Source: Bacteroidota bacterium
Lineage (GTDB): Bacteria > Bacteroidota > Ignavibacteria > UBA10030
DNA length: 5,786 nt
NCBI GenBank assembly: GCA_025455125.1
Contig: JALONE010000087.1
Location: 1-5,786 of the forward strand
Reading direction: 5' to 3'
The translations under genes and the position numbers were made by a program. Positions 1 through 5,786 of this stretch are shown here, piece by piece. Each line of letters opens with the position of its first letter. Within the stretch, counting starts at the first letter, position 1. The notes beneath the pieces are model-generated. The model was not told where the DNA came from. It did no database searches and saw only the letters and a program-made list of their open reading frames with translations.

Positions 1-972
1 ACCGCGATGGACGAACTGGGATCGCCAGAACTCCGCGAGCACATTGGTGTCGACATGCCTTCCATTCTTCGGCTTCAGCGCGAGCACGGATTCGTGCTAC
101 AGGTGGAAGATCCGCAATCCCGCTGGTCTACCACGCCGCTACGCTACGAAGCGATCGGCGCGCACTATCTTCCGCTCGTGTCGTCTCCTGACCGCCTGAT
201 GCTTGACCTCAACATACTGACGTTCCGAACGCCCGAGTATGTGACGCCGTTCCCGACGCTTGTCCAGACGGGCACGGAGAGCTTTCATCTCGTGCGATCG
301 GCCTCGATGGGCGCCCAACGCGTGTCGACCTACTCGGAGTCAAGCGTCAATCCGCAGGACATGGCGTTTCTCGCGAGCGCAAACGCCGTCTCCGTGAAGA
401 CACAATGGACGCCGGAAGGCATGCACGCGCGAGCGGGTACGTCATTCATTCTCCGATTGCCGTCCGATGTCGGCGAGATCACCGTGAACGGAATGCCCAT
501 GATGCCGCATCGTGACAATCGATACTTCATTCCTTCGGGAGAGCATGCGATCACGTTCCGGCGGACGATGGAAAACGTGCTGTCGGCGCATGTCCTGCAC
601 CCGCGCGTGATGTCGGCGACGGGAACTGTCACCGCCCTCTCGTACGGAACGCGTTCGATCACGATGACCTATGAATCCGCCGTCCGCATGCTGGTGACGA
701 TCAGCGCGATCCCGGCACGCCTGACAGTTGATGGCGCCGACACGCCTTTCGCCGTGATGAAGGGAAACGAATGCTTCAGCGTGTTCCTCCCGACGGGTGG
801 GCATACGGCGGTGATCGAGGTTGGCGGGGACTTCGAATATGGCGTCACAGTGACCAGTTTCTGGTCCTCCACCGTTATCGCACTGTTCGGACTCGGCGCG
901 GTCACCACCCTCGCCGGGATGTTTGTCGTGCTGAAGATCCTGAAACGGCGCGGCTCGTTCACACACGCGTGA
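1..972 (+). CDS. Unrecognised membrane-anchored protein, C-terminal portion (5' end outside window)
   Basis: The frame is open from the first base of the window. The first ATG is at position 7, but the two codons before it are also open, and no signal peptide or N-terminal domain is visible, so the true start probably lies upstream. Counting from that ATG, 321 residues are present. The first ~270 are soluble, with mixed alpha/beta character early (an L-M-L-D-L-N-I stretch near residue 65) and beta-rich, Val/Thr-rich sequence later. One hydrophobic helix follows at about residues 288-309, then K-I-L-K-R-R, a positive-inside stop-transfer pattern that places the bulk of the protein outside the cytoplasm. 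The gene ends 5 bases before a polysaccharide-type glycosyltransferase, so a role in making, modifying or exporting the same glycan is a reasonable inference. The early part could be the end of a TIM-barrel-like glycosidase or deacetylase followed by beta-sandwich domains. That is a guess from texture; I do not recognise the family and see no catalytic motif I would trust. Confidence 0.75.
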   Translation, partial: TAMDELGSPELREHIGVDMPSILRLQREHGFVLQVEDPQSRWSTTPLRYEAIGAHYLPLVSSPDRLMLDLNILTFRTPEYVTPFPTLVQTGTESFHLVRSASMGAQRVSTYSESSVNPQDMAFLASANAVSVKTQWTPEGMHARAGTSFILRLPSDVGEITVNGMPMMPHRDNRYFIPSGEHAITFRRTMENVLSAHVLHPRVMSATGTVTALSYGTRSITMTYESAVRMLVTISAIPARLTVDGADTPFAVMKGNECFSVFLPTGGHTAVIEVGGDFEYGVTVTSFWSSTVIALFGLGAVTTLAGMFVVLKILKRRGSFTHA

Positions 973-977
973 ATGCC

Positions 978-2243
978 ATGAGCATCCTTGAACTCGACCT
1001 GAGCGCGCTGTTTGTCGTGGCCATCATCCTGATCTGGTTCACGATCGCGTATCAATTCGTGCTGACGATCTTTGGATTCATCAATTTTGTCCGCTCGCTC
1101 CGCGAGCGACGCGCGGTGGACGCGAACTTCCCCAATCTCCCCGACTGCACGATCCTCATCCCCGCGCATAACGAAGCGAAGGTCATTCGGGCGACCGTTG
1201 AAGCCATGTGCCGTCTGGAGTATCCGAACTCCCTTCTGCGCATCATCGTCATCAACGATGGTTCGTCCGACGAGACGCGCGAGATCGTGCAAGACATCGC
1301 AGCACGGGACTCGCGGGTCGCGCTCTTTGACATTCCGGAAGGGGAGGGAGGGAAAGGAAAATCGCGCGCGCTCAACCTTGGCCTTGGTTGTGTCGAAACG
1401 GAGCTCGTGGCAATCTACGATGCGGACAACACACCGAATACGAATGCGCTGCGCTACCTCGCCGCGCAGTTGGTCCTGCATCCTGAACTGGGTGCCGTGA
1501 TCGGGAAATTCAGGACCGTGAATAAGAGCGCGACGCTGTTGACCCGGTTCATCAACCTGGAGACGCTGAGTTTCCAATCCATGCTCCAGGCAGGACGATG
1601 GCAGATGCACAACATCGCCACGCTCCCCGGAACCAATTTCGTTATGCGAACATCGTTGATCCATGAACTCGGAGGGTGGGACGAGGAAGCGTTGACGGAA
1701 GATTCTGAACTCAGCATTCGGATCTACGAACGGGGATCCAAGATCAAGTACATTCCGTACGCCGTGACCTACGAACAGGAGCCGCAGGAATGGCGCATAT
1801 GGATAAAGCAGCGGATGCGCTGGGTGCGTGGGAACAACTACGTGGTGGCAAAATTCTGGAAGGAATTACCGAATTTCAAGAGCAAGCGGATGGCGTTCGA
1901 TCTATTGTACACGCTTTCGCTCTATTACATCTTCTTTGCGGCCGTCGTATTTTCTGACCTCTTATTCATTGTCAGCGCGGCGAATCTGGTCAGCATGAAC
2001 CTCCCGGGACCGTACACGCTCGTGTGGGGACTCGCATTCCTTCTCTTCATGGTTGAATTGCTTCTCGCGATCTCCTATGACGATGAAGACTCGCTCGGAA
2101 ACGCGGCGATGCTGGTGGTGATGTACTTCACCTATTGTCAGCTCTGGATCTACATCGTCATCAAGGCGTGGTATCAGGATTTCGTGAAGAAGGAAAAGAG
2201 GGTCTGGGTAAAGACGATTCGATTTGAAACGCCGTCGGAGTGA
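978..2243 (+). CDS. Membrane-bound processive family 2 glycosyltransferase (PgaC/IcaA-like)
   Basis: This is a 421-residue GT2 (GT-A fold) enzyme that would polymerise a nucleotide-sugar into a glycan at the inner membrane. A transmembrane helix lies at about residues 8-35. The catalytic domain shows I-P-A-H-N-E at 61-66, N-D-G-S-S-D at 93-98 (nucleotide-binding Asp94), a G-K-G-K-S-R-A-L-N loop at 125-133, and D-A-D at 148-150, the metal-binding DxD motif. T-E-D at 240-242 carries the likely catalytic base Asp242, and Q-R-M-R-W at 278-282 is the Q/RxxRW acceptor motif of processive synthases. About three further helices follow (near 307-335, 346-366 and 376-397), then a basic tail with W-V-K-T-I-R. 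Length and layout match poly-N-acetylglucosamine, hyaluronan or chitin-type synthases; no PilZ domain is present, which argues against BcsA cellulose synthase. The polymer cannot be deduced. The frame is open back to 771, but the ATG at 978 is chosen because it follows the upstream stop by 5 bases and directly precedes the first helix. No strong ribosome binding site is visible. Confidence 0.93.
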   Translation: MSILELDLSALFVVAIILIWFTIAYQFVLTIFGFINFVRSLRERRAVDANFPNLPDCTILIPAHNEAKVIRATVEAMCRLEYPNSLLRIIVINDGSSDETREIVQDIAARDSRVALFDIPEGEGGKGKSRALNLGLGCVETELVAIYDADNTPNTNALRYLAAQLVLHPELGAVIGKFRTVNKSATLLTRFINLETLSFQSMLQAGRWQMHNIATLPGTNFVMRTSLIHELGGWDEEALTEDSELSIRIYERGSKIKYIPYAVTYEQEPQEWRIWIKQRMRWVRGNNYVVAKFWKELPNFKSKRMAFDLLYTLSLYYIFFAAVVFSDLLFIVSAANLVSMNLPGPYTLVWGLAFLLFMVELLLAISYDDEDSLGNAAMLVVMYFTYCQLWIYIVIKAWYQDFVKKEKRVWVKTIRFETPSE

Positions 2244-2249
2244 GAGGAG

Positions 2250-2280
2250 TTGGAGAGAGGGAGAAAGTTCAGTACATTTA
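2250..2280 (+). promoter_or_regulatory. Possible Bacteroidota-type promoter for the tRNA gene
   Basis: A TTG at 2250-2252 is followed after 20 bases by TACATTTA at 2273-2280. The Bacteroidota housekeeping sigma factor recognises TTTG, 19-21 bases, TAnnTTTG, so the -7 element matches at all but its last base and the -33 element matches its TTG core. Initiation would fall around 2287, about 9 bases before the mature tRNA. No E. coli-like -35/-10 pair was evident in the same gap. Short motifs of this kind arise by chance, so this is a candidate only. Confidence 0.35.
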
Positions 2281-2295
2281 CGACAAGACGGCCTT

Positions 2296-2370
2296 GGACG
2301 CTTAGCTCAGCTGGTTCAGAGCGCCGCCCTTACAAGGCGGAGGTCGTAGGTTCGATCCCTACAGCGTCCA
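2296..2370 (+). tRNA. tRNA-Val, anticodon UAC
   Basis: The sequence folds into a full cloverleaf of 75 bases. The 7-bp acceptor stem GGACGCT/AGCGTCC is perfect. The D stem GCTC/GAGC encloses a 10-base loop. The anticodon stem CCGCC/GGCGG carries the loop CTTACAA, with anticodon TAC at 2331-2333, which reads valine codons. A 5-base variable region follows, then the T stem GTAGG/CCTAC with loop TTCGATC. The discriminator base at 2370 is A, as usual for valine tRNAs. The next bases are CGA, so the CCA tail is not encoded and must be added by the CCA-adding enzyme. The gene stands alone between the glycosyltransferase and the convergent asparaginase-like gene. A tRNA 3' end is a common integration site, but I saw no second copy of it and no integrase here. 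Confidence 0.97.
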
Positions 2371-2373
2371 CGA

Positions 2374-2422
2374 AGAAAGTAAGAAACGGGCAAGCGGGGA
2401 AAGTTGAAGGAGAAAGTAAGAA
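2374..2422 (+). repeat. Purine-rich spacer with a perfect 12-bp direct repeat
   Basis: AGAAAGTAAGAA occurs at 2374-2385 and again at 2411-2422, 37 bases apart start to start, in a strongly purine-rich spacer between the tRNA and the stop of the convergent asparaginase-like gene. Related words are GGGGAAAGTT at 2396-2405 and, on the other side of the tRNA, GGGAGAAAGTT at 2259-2269. Read on the minus strand the spacer is pyrimidine-rich, which could help end transcription of the four-gene run, but I found no convincing hairpin. Whether this is low-complexity spacer or a dispersed genomic repeat cannot be told from one locus. Confidence 0.6.
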
Positions 2423-2428
2423 GTTGAC

Positions 2429-2926
2429 CTACCTGCTGGATAACTCTTCGAATTCACCAGCCTTACGATTCTTTCGCACATTATCCCACGAAAAGTAGCG
2501 ACCATTCATCGCGATGTAGACGCCGGGGGGCAAGGTCTGCACGAAGGCGAGTGCGCTTCCCAGATTAAACAATCCGTCTGAACTGCCGAATTTGTACGGG
2601 ATCATCGCGCCCGTGAGCACGATGGTCTTTCCCTCCAATCCTGCATCACCCAACGCCTGTGCGGTGACATCCATCGTGTCCGTCCCGTGCGTGATCACGA
2701 TGTGCGACTCACGGCATTTGCGGCATTGCTCGATGATGATCTGTCGATCGGCATCGGACATTTCGAGGCTGTCCACCAACATTAGCGTACGGATGTCGAG
2801 CTTCACTTTGCACCGGCCGAGCTTCAACATCTCCGGCAAATGCGTGTCTTTGAAGTACAGCGTCCCGTCGAGTTCGTTGTACTCTTTGTCGAAGGTCCCG
2901 CCGGTGACGAAGATGCGAATGGTCAT
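2429..2926 (-). CDS. Small single-domain asparaginase-like protein
   Basis: The product resembles the N-terminal, catalytic half of bacterial L-asparaginases, which hydrolyse asparagine to aspartate and ammonia. Numbering from an in-frame TTG at 2932, T-G-G-T-F-D-K at 10-16 holds the nucleophile-type Thr13. H-G-T-D-T-M-D at 82-88 holds the second-triad Thr84 and Asp85. G-A-M at 108-110 and S-D-G-L-F-N-L at 118-124 are conserved substrate-domain motifs. N-V-R-K at 151-154 supplies Lys154, aligning with Lys162 of E. coli AnsB. The protein stops soon after, at residue 167, so the C-terminal domain of ~330-residue enzymes is absent. Stand-alone proteins of this size exist, and the clean stop with intact residues argues against decay. 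I prefer the ATG at 2926 (165 residues) to the TTG; a weak GGGAA lies upstream. It starts 15 bases after the PLP-enzyme stop and is the last gene of the run. It could act on another amide; no signal peptide is visible, so it should be cytoplasmic. Confidence 0.88.
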   Translation of the reverse strand: MTIRIFVTGGTFDKEYNELDGTLYFKDTHLPEMLKLGRCKVKLDIRTLMLVDSLEMSDADRQIIIEQCRKCRESHIVITHGTDTMDVTAQALGDAGLEGKTIVLTGAMIPYKFGSSDGLFNLGSALAFVQTLPPGVYIAMNGRYFSWDNVRKNRKAGEFEELSSR

Positions 2927-2941
2927 GACCAATTCCCGGGT

Positions 2942-4096
2942 TTAGCGAAGACACGCGCGAACGGCCTCAACCGCCGATCGAACTTCATCCGCTGTGTTGT
3001 AGAAATGCGGAGAGAAGCGGAGCTTCCCTTCGCGCAAGGAGATGTCGATCTGCTGCTGTTGGAGGCGTTCGAAGACCGGCGTCAAGTCTCGTCCGTCGGA
3101 GGACTGGACGGTGACAATGCCGGCTCGTTCTGATTCCATTTCTGGGGAATAGAGCGAAAGTCCGCCGACATCCTGCACGATTTGTGTCAGCTGTCCGGTC
3201 AGGTTCAGAATATGACGCTCGACTTTGTCCGTGCCGAACTCAAGCAAGGTTTCCAACGCGACACGCATCCCGACGAAGCCTGTCACATTCAACGTTCCCC
3301 CCTCATAGCGGCGAGCCGTTGGCGCAAGTGGCTGGTCGTAGTTGCTGAACTGCCACGGATCGGTGACCGAAAGCCATCCCACGTATTGTTGTGACATCTC
3401 ATTCTGCAGCGACTCCGTCAAATACAGGAATCCGGTCCCCTGGGGAGACATCTGCCATTTTTGTCCGCCCGCGGCGAGCGCATCGATCTTCATCCGCTGC
3501 ACATCGAGTTGAATGGCACCGACCGCCTGGATGCCGTCGACGATGAGTCGAACATTGGAGGTGCGACATCGTTCACCGATGGTTGCGAGATCGGCGCGAT
3601 GACCGCTCAGGAACTGGACCGCGCTCAGCGCAATCAGTCGAGTCCGAGGCCGGATCGCGCGGACGACCATTTCCGCTGTGACGCGTCCCCGATCCGCCTT
3701 GAGGATGTCGATCTCCACGCCGCGCTCGCGGAGATGATAATACGGATGGATGTTCGCAGGAAATTCGAGGTCGTTGAGAAGGATACGGTCGCCGGATCGC
3801 CAGGAGATCCCGCTTGCGACGATGTTCAGGGCGTCGGAGGTGTTCCCGACAAGCGCGATGCGGTCGACGGATTCCGCGTTGACCATCCGGCGAATCGCTT
3901 CGCGGCAGGAGGCATACATCTGAAGGTCGCTCTGGTAGGTTTCGATCCGGCCGACTGAGCGCTCGCGCAGATACCCATCGATCGCTTCGACGACACGCTT
4001 CGACATCGGACTGGTGGCGGCATGATTGAGATAGATGCGCCCTGCGGTGATGTGCGGAAAGAGCGCGCGCGCTTTCTCCAGGGTGGATGCGTCCAT
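2942..4096 (-). CDS. Class V aminotransferase-fold PLP enzyme, not a typical cysteine desulfurase
   Basis: This 384-residue protein has the full fold-type I class V layout shared by cysteine desulfurases, isopenicillin N epimerase-like proteins and kynureninase. L-N-H-A-A at 23-27 opens the active site, and G-N-T-S-D-A-L-N at 84-91 is the PLP phosphate-binding turn. V-D-G-I-Q at 186-190 holds Asp187, which should contact the pyridine nitrogen. G-G-Q-K-W at 210-214 holds Lys213, the likely Schiff-base lysine, and G-G-T-L-N at 266-270 is the conserved glycine turn. R-F-S-P-H-F-Y-N-T at 360-368 aligns with the substrate-carboxylate arginine segment of SufS. The region just before it has no catalytic-loop cysteine, and the His-rich E-H-H-A-N of SufS is E-F-P-A-N here (111-115). 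A desulfurase is therefore unlikely; a lyase, epimerase or transaminase acting on a small amino acid fits better, substrate unknown. The ATG at 4096 follows the receiver stop by 17 bases and has no clear ribosome binding site. Confidence 0.9.
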   Translation of the reverse strand: MDASTLEKARALFPHITAGRIYLNHAATSPMSKRVVEAIDGYLRERSVGRIETYQSDLQMYASCREAIRRMVNAESVDRIALVGNTSDALNIVASGISWRSGDRILLNDLEFPANIHPYYHLRERGVEIDILKADRGRVTAEMVVRAIRPRTRLIALSAVQFLSGHRADLATIGERCRTSNVRLIVDGIQAVGAIQLDVQRMKIDALAAGGQKWQMSPQGTGFLYLTESLQNEMSQQYVGWLSVTDPWQFSNYDQPLAPTARRYEGGTLNVTGFVGMRVALETLLEFGTDKVERHILNLTGQLTQIVQDVGGLSLYSPEMESERAGIVTVQSSDGRDLTPVFERLQQQQIDISLREGKLRFSPHFYNTADEVRSAVEAVRACLR

Positions 4097-4113
4097 GGCG
4101 TGGAATGAGAATG

Positions 4114-4473
4114 TCAGAGTTGCTCGATGATCTTCACCAAACGCTCGGTTGGGACCGGCTTTTGCAGAAATGCATCGACGCCGGCTGCGAGGATATCCGC
4201 CGGAGAGTAGATCGAGGCGTACGCGGTGACCATCACGACCGGAAACCGGGGCTGATCCTTCTTGATCTGGCGCGTGAGGTCAAGTCCGTTGAGCCGGGGC
4301 ATCTCCAGATCGACGATGGCCATGTCGACGTTGACCTTCTTCAAGAACTCGAGCGCATCGGCCCCGTCAACCGCTTCGGACACGCGGTAGCCGTGTTCGG
4401 TGAGCACTTCCCTGACGAGATCGCGGAATGAGTCGTTGTCGTCAACGACGAGGATATGTGAACCTGGTTTCAT
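4114..4473 (-). CDS. Stand-alone CheY-like response regulator receiver
   Basis: The 119-residue protein is a single receiver domain with nothing after it. I-L-V-V-D-D at 7-12 provides the acidic metal-binding pair Asp11/Asp12. Asp55 in I-V-D-L-E-M-P (53-59) is the expected phospho-acceptor. Thr83 in V-T-A-Y and Lys105 in L-Q-K-P-V are the conserved switch residues. The start at 4473 is chosen because the domain begins immediately after it, and because its ATG overlaps the permease stop as ATGA; the longer open frame (to 4716) only reads the permease in another frame. Having no DNA-binding or enzymatic output, it must work by protein contact, as CheY, Spo0F or DivK do. No histidine kinase is encoded nearby, so its partner is elsewhere. 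Its place between a transporter and two amino acid enzymes suggests control tied to nutrient uptake, though it could simply be carried in the same transcript. Confidence 0.94.
   Translation of the reverse strand: MKPGSHILVVDDNDSFRDLVREVLTEHGYRVSEAVDGADALEFLKKVNVDMAIVDLEMPRLNGLDLTRQIKKDQPRFPVVMVTAYASIYSPADILAAGVDAFLQKPVPTERLVKIIEQL
4470..4473 (-). promoter_or_regulatory. ATGA stop/start overlap coupling permease and receiver genes
   Basis: On the minus strand the bases read ATGA: the last three are the TGA stop of the permease and the first three the ATG of the receiver gene. Such overlaps normally mean co-transcription and often let the terminating ribosome restart. The only G-rich stretch upstream (GGGGGG, minus-strand complement of 4486-4491) is about 12 bases from the ATG, rather far for a standard ribosome binding site, which makes termination-reinitiation more plausible. 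Confidence 0.75.
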
Positions 4474-5786
4474 GAGGCGGTTATTCCCCCCTTTTTCCAA
4501 AAGTAATACACAGGAACTCCGAGTGCAAGGAAGAGCAGGCCCGCACCGCTCTCCGCCGGCCGCTCCAACAGCGTATTCAGCACAAAAAGGAGCGCGATAG
4601 CAAGGAATATCGCCGGTGTGACCGGATACCCGGTTGTTCGATACGGCCGTTCCGCGGTCGGCAACTTGCGTCGGAACACAAAGACGCTGGCGGCCGTCAT
4701 GGCAAAGAAGATCCAATCAGTGAAGACGACATAGGAAATAAGGCGTTCGAATGTGCCCCAGAGAAAGACCAGCGCGATGGCCCAGCCTGACTGCAAGAGG
4801 ATGGCAACGTAGGGGGTCTGATAGCGCGGATGCACCCGCGTGACCTGGCGAAAGAAGACGCCATCGTTCGCCATTGCGAAGTAGATGCGAGGAGCGGTGA
4901 GCGTGTAGATGCCCGCTGTTCCGAATGTGGACAGGAAGATCACGAGCGCGATGAGCGTGCTCCCCGCAGGACCGAGGACCGAACTGACGGCATCGGATGC
5001 GACGTGCGGCGATGACGCGATCTTGGCCGGCGAGAGAAGAAGAAAGTAGGCGACGTTGATGAGCAAATACGCGACGACGACGATGCCCGCACCGATGATC
5101 AAAGCGCGGGGAACATCACGTTCCGGACGAAGCGCTTCGGCGGCGGTGAATGTCGCGTGCTGCCAACCGCCGTACGACCAAAGGATGCCGACCATTGCGA
5201 TCGTCAACGCCCCTGTAATTCCTCCGCCAGACGTGATGAGCGGCTGCGCGAAGTCTGTTGTCGAGAACGAACCCCAACCGAAGCCGACCGCGAGGATGAA
5301 CAGAATTCCGAGAAGCTTGAGTGCGGTGAAAATATCGGAGAAGATCCCGCCCGCTTTGACGCCGAGGACATTCACGAGCGTCACGAGTGCAATGCCTGCG
5401 ATCGCCGCGATCATCACGCCGTTCGTTCCAAGCGGGATCAGCACATTCAGATATGTTGCGAATGCAATGGCAAGAGCGGCGATCCCGCCCGTGTTCACGA
5501 CAAGGAAATACGCCCATCCGTAGAGAAATCCCGCGAGCCCGCCGTACGCTTCCGTCAGAAAAACGTACACGCCCCCCGCACGCGGCATTATCCCCCCAAG
5601 TTCCGCGAAGGTTAGCGCGCCGGACAGTGCTGTGATGCCCCCGAGGATCCAGAGCCCAAGGATCCACATCGGCGAGGGAACGGCCTGTGCGACAATGGCG
5701 GGCGTCAGAAAGATCCCTGACCCGATCGTCGAACCGACGGCGATCATGGTCAAGTCGAGCAAGGTGAGAGAACGGCGGAGGGCAGG
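4470..5786 (-). CDS. APC-superfamily amino acid permease (5' end outside window)
   Basis: This is an inner-membrane amino acid transporter with about 12 hydrophobic helices. The window shows 438 codons and the frame is still open at base 5786. Translation from that edge gives P-A-L-R-R-S-L-T-L-L-D-L-T-M, the usual lead-in to helix 1 in this family, so the TTG at 5762 is not the start and only a short N-terminal tail is missing. Helix 1 carries G-S-T-I-G-S-G-I-F, the broken-helix motif that binds the substrate amino and carboxyl groups. After helix 6 comes G-G-W-Q-H-A-T-F, then A-E-A-L-R-P-E-R-D-V-P-R-A, the pattern of the LAT/SLC7-like branch (G-W-x(n)-E-x-x-x-P-x-R-x-x-P-x-A). Helices 8 (F-G-T-A-G-I-Y) and 9-12 are present, and the protein ends in W-K-K-G-G-I-T-A-S. 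It is the first visible gene of the minus-strand run. Family members range from proton-driven uptake to exchangers; the substrate is not deducible. Confidence 0.93.
   Translation of the reverse strand, partial: PALRRSLTLLDLTMIAVGSTIGSGIFLTPAIVAQAVPSPMWILGLWILGGITALSGALTFAELGGIMPRAGGVYVFLTEAYGGLAGFLYGWAYFLVVNTGGIAALAIAFATYLNVLIPLGTNGVMIAAIAGIALVTLVNVLGVKAGGIFSDIFTALKLLGILFILAVGFGWGSFSTTDFAQPLITSGGGITGALTIAMVGILWSYGGWQHATFTAAEALRPERDVPRALIIGAGIVVVAYLLINVAYFLLLSPAKIASSPHVASDAVSSVLGPAGSTLIALVIFLSTFGTAGIYTLTAPRIYFAMANDGVFFRQVTRVHPRYQTPYVAILLQSGWAIALVFLWGTFERLISYVVFTDWIFFAMTAASVFVFRRKLPTAERPYRTTGYPVTPAIFLAIALLFVLNTLLERPAESGAGLLFLALGVPVYYFWKKGGITAS

Noticed and set aside
771..977. Extended N-terminus of the glycosyltransferase frame starting at 771
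   Set aside because: These 69 codons overlap the end of the upstream gene in another frame and encode an Arg/Gly-rich stretch unlike GT2 N-termini; the ATG at 978 directly precedes the first membrane helix.
669..1664. 331-codon open frame on the minus strand, opposite the glycosyltransferase
   Set aside because: It lies antisense to a GT2 gene with all catalytic motifs, its product is rich in Arg/Asp/His without any domain or hydrophobic pattern, and it spans two real genes. It is a shadow frame.
2296..2370. tRNA-Val as an integration site with attachment repeats
   Set aside because: No second copy of the tRNA 3' end is visible in the window and no integrase or mobile gene is present.
2371..2428. 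Rho-independent terminator between the tRNA and the convergent operon
   Set aside because: The spacer has pyrimidine-rich tracts on the minus strand but I could not find a stable GC hairpin next to a T run on either strand.
2250..2498. 82-codon plus-strand frame across the tRNA and the asparaginase 3' end
   Set aside because: It reads through the tRNA gene and into the antisense of a conserved coding sequence; no protein features.
2429..2926. Asparaginase as a truncated pseudogene
   Set aside because: All catalytic residues are kept, the frame is clean, and the sequence downstream is tRNA and spacer with no remnant of a second domain.
4486..4496. A5-G6 homopolymer run (minus strand) near the permease 3' end as a frameshift or phase-variation site
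   Set aside because: The run is short, the frame continues normally to the ATGA overlap, and only the last few residues would change.

Overview
The window looks like chromosomal DNA from a free-living bacterium, moderately GC-rich by eye. Three weak clues point towards the Bacteroidota/Ignavibacteria side. The tRNA gene does not encode its CCA end, none of the visible gene starts has a strong Shine-Dalgarno sequence, and a Bacteroidota-style promoter (TTG, 20 bases, TAnnTTTA) sits just upstream of the tRNA. The assignment is an inference; no marker gene settles it.

The left part (1-2243, + strand) holds two closely spaced genes. The first is the 3' portion of a gene for an unrecognised, probably cell-surface protein anchored by a C-terminal membrane helix. 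Five bases later comes a complete membrane-bound family 2 glycosyltransferase of the processive polysaccharide-synthase type (PgaC/IcaA-like architecture). Together they look like part of an exopolysaccharide or surface-glycan locus that continues upstream of the window.

The middle (2244-2428) holds a tRNA-Val(UAC) gene with a possible promoter in front and purine-rich spacers on both sides. The spacer after the tRNA contains a perfect 12-base direct repeat.

The right part (2429-5786, - strand) is a compact run of four genes, convergent with the tRNA. Read from right to left they are: an APC-superfamily amino acid permease (5' end outside the window), a stand-alone CheY-like receiver domain, a class V aminotransferase-fold PLP enzyme without the cysteine of cysteine desulfurases, and a small single-domain asparaginase-like protein. 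The permease stop and receiver start overlap as ATGA, and the next two gaps are 17 and 15 bases, so one transcript is likely. The simplest reading is uptake and catabolism of an amino acid or amide, with a phosphorylation-controlled receiver encoded in the same unit. The substrate, and the receiver's partner kinase, cannot be read from this window.

I see no CRISPR array, insertion sequence, transposase, integrase or phage gene. The most unusual things are the gene combination in the minus-strand run and the two enzyme variants it encodes, not a recognisable new defence or mobile system.
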